Source: RI-153 sp963721725 (GTDB lineage: Bacteria; Chloroflexota; Anaerolineae; Caldilineales; Caldilineaceae). Taken from it: a DNA stretch of 64,000 bases. Made by a program: the position numbers and the translations under genes. Each line of letters starts with the position of its first letter. Positions within the stretch are counted from its first letter, which is position 1. The stretch lies in the NCBI GenBank assembly GCA_963721725.1, contig CAVRLX010000017.1:199337-263336 (forward strand), given 5' to 3'. This document shows positions 54,633-61,026 of this stretch, piece by piece. Under the pieces are notes generated by a model. That model had not been told where the DNA came from and did no database searches. It saw only the letters and a list, made by a program, of their open reading frames with translations.

Positions 54633-54824
54633 ATGAAACGGTTTTTGCATGTGCTGCTTATATCATCTGTGTTGTTGACTGCATTGGTATTACCCGTGTC
54701 TGCAAAACCTAATAAAGTCGTTATATGCCACAAGGGAAAAACAATTAGTGTTTCTAGCGCATCCCTCAATAGCCATTTGGCTCATGGCGACTACGTAGGT
54801 CCGTGTGATTCTGATAGTGAGTAG
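54633..54824 (+). CDS. Small secreted protein with Cys-His motif
   Basis: A 63-residue precursor. A clear signal peptide (MKRFLHVLLISSVLLTALVL, cleavage probably after VSA) leaves about 39 residues. The mature part reads VVICHKGKTISV ... NSHLAHGDYVGPC. The spacing CH-x(15-17)-HLxHGD-x(3)-C is a motif I have seen attached to larger secreted proteins; here it stands alone. Two Cys and three His could bind a metal or form a disulfide. It has its own promoter, an RBS (GGAG) and a terminator downstream, so it is a monocistronic, probably well-expressed gene. Confidence 0.75.
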   Translation: MKRFLHVLLISSVLLTALVLPVSAKPNKVVICHKGKTISVSSASLNSHLAHGDYVGPCDSDSE

Positions 54825-54887
54825 CAGTTTTTAGCATAGATAGTAAATTTGAAGATATGACCTGTTTCGTCTGGACGACAGGCTACC

Positions 54888-54929
54888 AAAACAAAGAGAC
54901 CCGGCTTGACAGCCGGGTCTCTTTGTTTT
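54888..54929. terminator. Strong bidirectional terminator
   Basis: A 19-bp perfect stem (54888-54906 with 54911-54929), 4-nt loop TGAC, A and T tracts. It serves the secreted protein (plus) and the SnoaL-like gene (minus). Confidence 0.9.
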
Positions 54930-55000
54930 GGTCGGTTCCCTCTCCTGATGGTATGTTCAATACTGATCCAGATTTATGGCACCAAGAGTATGGAGCACAA

Positions 55001-55420
55001 TTAGACAGCAGTGCCAAGTTGCTGCAATAGTCCCACCATATCCGCACTCCCCCAGCGTTCGGCAAGCTTGCCGTTTTCGATTCGCAAAATGGTAATGCCC
55101 CGCAACATCACGGCTTTGCCTGTGGGGGCAATTCCCCTGAATTCGCCCTGATGAACCCCCGTTGCCGTCCAGCGATAGACTACTCTGTCCCCTTCAGCCA
55201 TCAGATCCTCAATCGTCCAATGTGCATCGGCAAAGGCGGCGCTGATCACACTTACTTCGCTCTGGATAAACGCCGGACCGCGCAATTCAAAAACGTTGCC
55301 AGCATCGGAATGGTGCAGATAGTCTGGGGCGATCAATTCATCAATAGCGGCCAGATTCCGCCGATTGGAAACTTCATCCACATAGCGGCGGACAAGTGCT
55401 TTGTTGGTTTCGGTTGACAT
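55001..55420 (-). CDS. SnoaL-like/ester cyclase family protein
   Basis: A 139-residue cone-shaped alpha/beta protein of the NTF2-like superfamily. Signatures are ALVRRYVDEVSNRRNLAAID, ELIAPDYLHHSD, RVVYRWTATGVHQGEF, and the C-terminal ILRIENGKLAERWGSADMV. Members are cyclases, hydrolases or simply binding proteins, so no reaction is assigned. The start at ATG 55420 has AGGAAAGGAA. It follows the SDR gene on the same strand, and a relic of a second SnoaL gene lies before that SDR gene. Confidence 0.82.
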   Translation of the reverse strand: MSTETNKALVRRYVDEVSNRRNLAAIDELIAPDYLHHSDAGNVFELRGPAFIQSEVSVISAAFADAHWTIEDLMAEGDRVVYRWTATGVHQGEFRGIAPTGKAVMLRGITILRIENGKLAERWGSADMVGLLQQLGTAV

Positions 55421-55597
55421 TAGATAGGTTCCTTTCCTGGTTGTATGTTCAATCCTGGATTCTGGCATTAGGCTCGATGTGCGGCAACGATTGCTGTCAC
55501 ACTGACCGGTTGCGTCCAACGATCGCAGCGCGCCCCCCGCCGGTTTCAAGCGTCGCGGTTGTATTGGCGTAGGTTCATAAGCAGCTTCCCTGCATAT

Positions 55598-56433
55598 TCA
55601 AACGGATGTTCGTAAGCGTAGCATTAACAGATCATTCTGTTGAATCTCTGCTGAACGGTGTATCAACTCGTCGAGATCGGCATTGACATCAATATAATGA
55701 CCAGATAGTGCATCGGCTTTGCCCGAAGCCAGTTGCAGGACGAGTTCCACCGAGCGCTCAATCGGCGTATCCTTCCCTTCGGCATAGAGTTGACGAAACC
55801 ACTGTTGCAGCCAGGGTACACGCTGGCCGACAAGTTCTGAATCGTGCATATATTTATTCATCGGCGTACGCACGGTGCCAGGGTGGATGGCAAAGACAAC
55901 AATGCCGTGCTCCTTTGTTTCGATCGCCAGTTGCTCACTCAAGCGGATCAGCGCAGCTTTACTCAAGCAATAGGCGGAGCCGCCATCAATTGCGTTGAGA
56001 CCAGCACCGCTGGCCAAATTAATAATACGTCCTCGTTTGCGTGCGATCATACCCGGCAAGACGGATTGGATGCAGAGAAAGGGGCCACGCACATTGATCT
56101 CTTATCGCGCCACCAATTGTCGGCGTCTACTTCGACGATCCGACCGACTGCACGCAGAACGCCAGCATTGTTGACTAGCAGATCCACCGATCCCAACGCT
56201 TGCTCGACGGATGCTACCATCTCTGTTACAGCGCCCGCATCCGTCATATCTGCCGTAACGGCTAGCGCACGACCGCCGTTTTGCTCGATGATCCGCACCA
56301 CTTCTCGAATTTCTGCCTCGGTGCGCGATGTGACGGCAACGGCTGCGCCAGCCTCCGCCAATGCAAAAGCATAGGCTCGCCCTAATCCGCGCCCACCACC
56401 CGTGACGACGGCGATTTGTCCGCTAAGATTCAT
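55598..56433 (-). CDS. Short-chain dehydrogenase/reductase (frameshifted)
   Basis: About 278 residues if one missing base near 56102-56103 is restored. The first frame carries the NAD(P) loop TGGGRGLG, DLLVNNAGVL and a truncated helix ending ADNWWRD. The second frame resumes EINVRGPFLCIQSVLPGM, then the catalytic Ser region NLASGAGLNAIDGGS, YxxxK as AYCLSK, and HPGTVRTPM. The conserved W-R-x-x-E-I-N-V-R-G stretch bridges the break. Read as given, the product lacks the catalytic Tyr and Lys. The substrate is unknown. It lies between the two SnoaL-like sequences. Confidence 0.85.
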
Positions 56434-56453
56434 GATTTCTTGCCCTTTGGTTG

Positions 56454-56577
56454 TTACCGCCCGCTCACAGGCAAGGCGTCGACTTGTTGAAGCATACCAA
56501 GCAGGTATACTTCGGATCAGCGTTCCACAATCTTGCCTTCAGCGATGCAAAAGATGTGAATATTGAATGGGTTCCTT
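56454..56577 (-). pseudogene. C-terminal relic of a SnoaL-like gene
   Basis: The minus strand reads FNIHIFCIAEGKIVER, then TGA, then SEVYLLGMLQQVDALPVSG and TAA. This matches the last 35 residues of the intact SnoaL-like protein (ITILRIENGKLAERWGSADM, VGLLQQ), with the TGA exactly where Trp (TGG) is expected. Only the 3' end of the gene remains. It is preceded by AGGAAAGGAACCCAT, similar to the ribosome-binding region of the intact copy, as if an internal deletion joined leader and tail. Confidence 0.65.
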
Positions 56578-56588
56578 TCCTGGGATAA

Positions 56589-57638
56589 TCAATTTTGAAT
56601 GGCCGGATTGCAATCCATAATCTGCTCGGCCACCTCCATAAATGCGGGCACCAGCGTTTTGAGTTGTGCAACGCGGGCGATGATATCCTCTTTGCTGCGC
56701 AATCCCAGCTCGCCCATCTGCTGGCGATATTGCGCCAGATGAGCCGTCTTCTCGGCGTCAGGGGCATCATTCTGCATCACTTTCACAGCCACACTGTAGA
56801 TGGCAATCATCCAAAACATTGCCTCTCTGTGCAATCCACTGTCGATAATCTCGCGCACGCCCCCTACGGACACCGGACGCGAATCCGCAGCCACATCAGC
56901 ACTGAAAAAGAAGGGCGTGCGCAGGAACATACTGGCCTGGTCAAACGCTTCTGCATAGACTGCAAAGTGAGTTTCGACGTCTGTACGGCTCATCTGCTGA
57001 CAGCCCAACAGCGCAAACATCGCTTCCTGTAGATCCAGGCGTCCCTGCTTTGCGAGAATCTCCCGCGATAGCACAAACGCTTTACGCACAGTGGGATCGC
57101 GCAGATCGGCCACAGGCAGAATTTCAGAGAGGAGAAAGACAGCGTAGTAGAGGTCGAAGACCTGCATCCATAGCTCATCCGTCTCCAGGTCCGGGGCCAG
57201 CCAGGTGTCAAGAATTTCGTCGATGCGCGTGCGTACCCGTTCACAGCGGGCGCGCACCCACGTGCGCCGGGCATATTCTGGGGCTACTCCCTGATGCAGC
57301 ATCGTCAAGTGTCCCGTGGGGTCGGCGATAATGCTGGGAACGCTGAAATGAGAGGCAATCCGAAAATCGCTAAGGATCTCCTCCGGGGTGCGACTCAAGC
57401 GACTATAGGGCAGGACAGAGGGTTGCAGAATCACCCCGTCCTGGTAGACCCGATCCAGCGTGCGTGTTTCGCCATCGACCCAAATCAGTATATCAATGTC
57501 AGAAGGCGGCACATACTCCGTTTCATCGGATTTCCAGTTCGTCGATCCACAATAGATCGCACCGAGAAAACCGGGCTTCCCTTCCCATTCTTCGGCCAGC
57601 CAACGGCGGGCAATGGCTTTGGCTGCACCTATGTTCAT
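56589..57638 (-). CDS. Nucleotidyltransferase-fold protein
   Basis: A 349-residue protein. The N-terminal nucleotidyltransferase motif is stretched: GAIYCGSTNWKSDE, then PPSDIDILIWVDG, in which GS and DxD are separated by 13 residues. The remainder is helical (DELWMQVFDLYYAVFLLSEI; EAMFALLGCQQMSRTDVETH), as in aminoglycoside or MNT-type transferases. The activity is unknown; antibiotic resistance, nucleotidyl modification or a toxin-antitoxin-type role are all possible. RBS AAAGGAGAG. It lies upstream of the SnoaL relic. Confidence 0.7.
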   Translation of the reverse strand: MNIGAAKAIARRWLAEEWEGKPGFLGAIYCGSTNWKSDETEYVPPSDIDILIWVDGETRTLDRVYQDGVILQPSVLPYSRLSRTPEEILSDFRIASHFSVPSIIADPTGHLTMLHQGVAPEYARRTWVRARCERVRTRIDEILDTWLAPDLETDELWMQVFDLYYAVFLLSEILPVADLRDPTVRKAFVLSREILAKQGRLDLQEAMFALLGCQQMSRTDVETHFAVYAEAFDQASMFLRTPFFFSADVAADSRPVSVGGVREIIDSGLHREAMFWMIAIYSVAVKVMQNDAPDAEKTAHLAQYRQQMGELGLRSKEDIIARVAQLKTLVPAFMEVAEQIMDCNPAIQN

Positions 57639-57752
57639 ACTCTTCTCTCCTTTATGTCAAGCCAACGTCGGCTCCACCAACCCAGCCACATCCTTGCACA
57701 TATCCCACGGGGCCGAGTCCTGGTTGGTCAGGATGATAACGGTCAGCCGATC

Positions 57753-58564
57753 TTACGATCCTAACTGACGTAGGGTGACATCATCGTAATAGACCTTATA
57801 CTGAAAATTCCCCGCTGTCCCACAATTGTTGTAGAGGTTTTCGCTTTCCAACGTTAGCCAGAAGGCTTGCTCGCTGAACTTCGCCTCCTGGGCGATGGTA
57901 TAGGCCGAGAGATCCTGCGCGAGGTGAATGCCAGGGCCGCGCAGCCAAAAGCGCCTATATTGATTGGTGGTGTAGTCAGCCTCAAGGATGATGGTATACC
58001 ACTTTCCGGGCTGGAGCGCATCCGTTGTCAAGAAGGTCTGCCAGTCAGCCTGCCCTGGGGATACCTCCGCCCAGATCGCCCACGTGTTATAGACCGGGCT
58101 ATACGGATTCGTGCGGAATTGGATGCCCGCCGTGGCAGTTCTGAATTGGCCGGGTGTAATCTCGCGCGTGTTCTGCATACTGAACTCTGGCCCCGTTTCG
58201 CCAGTTGCCGCCGTTTCCGGCGCTTGGTAGGCCAGCACCTGGTAGCGAAAACGACCGGTCAAACCAACGTCTGAAACTTTTTTCTGCGCGATCACATGAT
58301 TGCTTTGGGATGACAATGCCCTGTTCGCCCACACCCGCAGGCTATTGGCCCCCTGCGCTGCGACATCGGTGGCGCGTGCGCCACCTCGCCAATCTCCTCT
58401 CCATAGCAAGGGCTGCCCCCCACGATCTCCTCAAAGATGCCCCATCCCTGGTCGGTCTCAAAGTTATCGCTGAATCGGAAGTGCGGGCCAGACTGAACGG
58501 TGAGAGGCAGCCACAGGGTGAAGCTCAACATCGCAAAAATGATCAAGGCTCTGAAATTTTTCAT
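57753..58564 (-). CDS. Secreted jelly-roll-like protein (frameshifted)
   Basis: About 271 residues if a missing base near 58385 is restored. The N-terminus is a signal peptide (FRALIIFAMLSFTLWLPLTV). The mature part starts FRFSDNFETDQGWGIFEEIV and continues in a second frame with ATDVAAQGANSLRVWANRA, YQVLAYQAPETAATGE, WAIWAEVSPGQADWQTFL, WYTIILEADYTTNQYRRFWL and YKVYYDDVTLRQLG. The beta-rich pattern with terminal YYDDVTL is that of carbohydrate-binding or concanavalin-like domains. No enzymatic motif is seen. It is next to the nested-palindrome repeat. Confidence 0.65.
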
Positions 58565-58604
58565 CTTCCATCTCCTGAAAGCAAATTCAAATGGGGTAAG
58601 TCTT

Positions 58605-58691
58605 ATAGGACTTACGCACTGTGAGGATGACGACAGGAGAAGTTGAACTTTTCGAAAAGTTCAACTTCTGGCTCAATTGCGTAAGTCCTAT
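58605..58691. repeat. Nested-palindrome repeat element, copy 2
   Basis: An 87-bp element with 14-bp perfect terminal inverted repeats (58605-58618 and 58678-58691) and a 14-bp perfect internal inverted repeat (58639-58652 with 58655-58668). It is the same element as at 33090-33172 but inverted. One internal base pair differs in a compensating way (C-G in copy 1, T-A in copy 2). Confidence 0.82.
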
Positions 58692-58752
58692 CTTATTTGT
58701 CCTGGCATGTGACCAGCACATTCATTTTGCCGGTCACATGCCAGCCCAGTGG

Positions 58753-58917
58753 TTATTGATCGGCCATCGCCCCATCCTGCTGGGCGTGGGCAATCACCTT
58801 TGCTGCCACGGCCTCTCCCATCTTACGACCGACGGCCATCTCAAAGCGGACGTGGATGCCGGCCCAGATGCGCGACTCCAGCGCTTCGGTGGCTCTGGCA
58901 CAAAGGGACAAGCACTG
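58753..58917 (-). pseudogene. C-terminal relic resembling a PAP2/vanadium-haloperoxidase-like protein
   Basis: Reading on in the same frame directly after the stop of the TPR gene gives LCARATEALESRIWAGIHVR, FEMAVGRKMGEAVAAKVIAH and a stop at 58753. The SRIWAGIHxRxxxxxGxxxG pattern is that of the last catalytic motif of PAP2-related haloperoxidase-like proteins. There is no start codon or upstream domain, so only the tail remains. The identification rests on one motif. Confidence 0.45.
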
Positions 58918-60585
58918 CTACTTCTGCGCCAGAAATGCCTGCGCCGTAGCTAGTTCAGTGCGATCCCCATCTGCGTTGGCGCTCAGGGCGACAAGTTGTT
59001 CATAGAACGTACGCGCCTTTTCGTGATCGCCCGCCAGCTCTGCGGCGTGGGCGGCCCCATACAACCCCATAAAGCGATTCGGTTCGGTTTGCTGCGAGGC
59101 TTCAAACGCCTGCAAGGCTATGGTGGGGTCGCCTAGTTCAAGCAACATCTCTCCCAACAGTTCTTGGGCGGGCTTAAGCGGGCCGGGCGTCACCGGGTGC
59201 TTTTCAGTCGCGGCTTCCAAATCCACCGCTTGCTGCATCAATGCCAGCGCCTCATCCTGGTTGCCTTGCGCCAGGGCAATCCAGGCGGCAACTTCGGTAT
59301 ACTGGATTTCTGCCTGCCCCGCCCAATAAGCATTCTTGGCCTCGACCAGGGTATCGTGCAGGATCTGGAGCCGTTCCAGATCGCGCTGGGCAGCGGCGAC
59401 ATCACCACTGCGGGCAGCGCCCAGGCCACGGGCAAAGACCAACACGGCCTCCGATTGCGGGAACTTTTCCCAAGCCAGATGACTCGGCTGTAAGGTCAGC
59501 CCGGCAGCCTCTGCCCATTGGTTGCGTTCAAGGGCATAGCGAGCAGGCATCGCTGCCAGGGCATAGGTGGCGACAAAGCTCTCAACATCCAACTTCTGAA
59601 TGGTTGTGAGTTGATCGAGCAATTGTTGGGCGGCCTGATCCTGCCCCAACTGCAGGTAGCCATACATTAGGTAATCGTCGGCGTGGAGGGCGTTTAACGA
59701 ACCGGTGCCCGCGCCCATGGCCGCGGTGACTTCCGCATTGGCGATCTGGGCCGATTTTAGATCGGTCTCGATTGATTCCTGCCACAGTCCGCGTCGGGTA
59801 AAGATATGCGAGGGCATGTGCAAGGCATGCGGCGCATCGGGTGCGATGCCCGCATAGCGTTGAGCCGCATCCAGCCCCTTTTCGGCAATGGCCGGGTAGT
59901 CGTAGCTATGGATTAGATAATGCGCTACGCCGGGGTGATTGGGTTGATCGGCAAAGATCTGGTTCAACATTTCTGCGGCTTTGAGTTGATTGGCGTAGCT
60001 CTTATCGGTGGCCAAAGCAGTAGCGTCCAGCGCCAGGGCATAGAAGATGGTCGCCTCGGTGTCTTCGGGGAATTGGGTGGCGAGTGTTTCCATCGCCTGG
60101 GCATAGGCCACAGCCCGTGTGCGGTGATCGATGGTGGCGGCATCTTTATAGAAGGCTGTGATTGCGTCAATATAGCCCTGCTCGCGCGGCGTCTTGGCCC
60201 CAGCGGCGATGGCCTTTTCCGTAGCAGCCCAGCCATCCTCCATCGTTTTCGCTGCCGGCGGCCAGGTAAAGGGATTCCCAAACAGGCTCATTGCTACGCC
60301 CCAATGCCCCATGGCACAAGTTGGGTCTAACTCGGTAACTTTGTTGAAACTCTGGATCGCCGGAGCAAACCAGAAGGAATGCAGCAAGGCCATACCCTGG
60401 TTAAACTCGGTCTGTGCCTCAGCATTACAAGAGATCGGAAAATCTACAGTGCCTAATTCATCCATTGTGCCATGATCATGTTCATATTCACTGACAGGTA
60501 CGGCGGCGCTAGGCGGCTGGATCGGCATACAGGCAGCCACCATCACAACTAACAACAGAATGAGATAGTGCGGAATCAACTTCAT
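58918..60585 (-). CDS. TPR-repeat lipoprotein
   Basis: A 555-residue protein with a lipoprotein signal (LLLVVMVAACMP, Cys19), so probably membrane-anchored outside the cell. The first half includes EFNQGMALLHSFWFAPAIQS and the conserved GHWGVAMSLFGNPF, HYLIHSYDYPAIAEKGL and HALHMPSHIFTRRGLW, a block with several His found in a known but uncharacterised TPR family. TPR helices continue to the end (TIALQAFEASQQTEPNRFMG). RBS AAAGGAG before ATG 60585. It is followed in frame by a haloperoxidase-like relic. Confidence 0.82.
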   Translation of the reverse strand: MKLIPHYLILLLVVMVAACMPIQPPSAAVPVSEYEHDHGTMDELGTVDFPISCNAEAQTEFNQGMALLHSFWFAPAIQSFNKVTELDPTCAMGHWGVAMSLFGNPFTWPPAAKTMEDGWAATEKAIAAGAKTPREQGYIDAITAFYKDAATIDHRTRAVAYAQAMETLATQFPEDTEATIFYALALDATALATDKSYANQLKAAEMLNQIFADQPNHPGVAHYLIHSYDYPAIAEKGLDAAQRYAGIAPDAPHALHMPSHIFTRRGLWQESIETDLKSAQIANAEVTAAMGAGTGSLNALHADDYLMYGYLQLGQDQAAQQLLDQLTTIQKLDVESFVATYALAAMPARYALERNQWAEAAGLTLQPSHLAWEKFPQSEAVLVFARGLGAARSGDVAAAQRDLERLQILHDTLVEAKNAYWAGQAEIQYTEVAAWIALAQGNQDEALALMQQAVDLEAATEKHPVTPGPLKPAQELLGEMLLELGDPTIALQAFEASQQTEPNRFMGLYGAAHAAELAGDHEKARTFYEQLVALSANADGDRTELATAQAFLAQK

Positions 60586-60589
60586 TTGT

Positions 60590-60715
60590 TTACTCCTTTG
60601 ACTTGATCAGAATGAACGAGAAAACGTGATAGAATAGGGCAATTCCTGCCCGATCCTGCGTATTGATTGCCGCCACCCAGCGGCAGACAAGCGCTTTATC
60701 GGCTTCGGTTATCAT
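60590..60715 (-). pseudogene. N-terminal relic of a SnoaL-like gene
   Basis: A 41-codon frame: MITEADKALVCRWVAAINTQ then DRAGIALF and an unrelated tail ending at the ribosome-binding site of the TPR gene. The first 28 residues align with the start of the intact SnoaL-like protein (MSTETNKALVRRYVDEVSNR). The DNA around the start also resembles that of the intact gene. The rest of the gene is lost. Its start overlaps the end of the upstream small gene. Confidence 0.55.
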
Positions 60716-60917
60716 CCACGCCTTGTACGGGTAGTGAGAGTTCTTGTAAAGCGGTCATCAAAGCTGTGGCATCCGCAAACATCAACTGACGACCGCTGCG
60801 CGGATCTTCCAGACGAAAGCGCCATCGGCTCGCTTGGGGCGGCCCCCGGCTCTGCTCTTGCCAGACGGTTAGCAGAAAGATGCGATAATAGGCTGGTTCA
60901 GCAGAAGTGTCGCTCAC
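60696..60917 (-). CDS. Small hypothetical protein divergent from the BTAD regulator
   Basis: A 73-residue protein, YYRIFLLTVWQEQSRGPP then ASRWRFRLEDPRSGRQLMFA and LMTALQELSL. The pattern 'strand - WRF.LEDP.TG....F.....L...L' is one I associate with small proteins near signal-transduction regulators in Chloroflexota. No membrane helix. It is transcribed away from the regulator, with about 110 bp between starts. Confidence 0.6.
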   Translation of the reverse strand: MSDTSAEPAYYRIFLLTVWQEQSRGPPQASRWRFRLEDPRSGRQLMFADATALMTALQELSLPVQGVDDNRSR

Positions 60918-60926
60918 TTTGCCCCC

Positions 60927-60955
60927 TTCACAGCGAGAAAGGAATTCGTTATACT
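60927..60955 (+). promoter_or_regulatory. Promoter of the BTAD regulator
   Basis: TTCACA (60927-60932), 17-nt spacer, TATACT (60950-60955), about 70 bp before the ATG at 61027. Confidence 0.6.
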
Positions 60956-61026
60956 AGCGTGTATCCATCCGTGTGGGGGTAGCATAGCAAGCAACCGGGA
61001 CGGCAACGCGAACAGATCGCGACGAA

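Noticed and set aside
56520..56535. TGA read as tryptophan in the SnoaL relic
   Set aside because: Elsewhere in the window TGA ends genes normally (for example the ATGA overlaps). The fragment is truncated anyway, so a mutated Trp codon in a pseudogene is the simpler reading.
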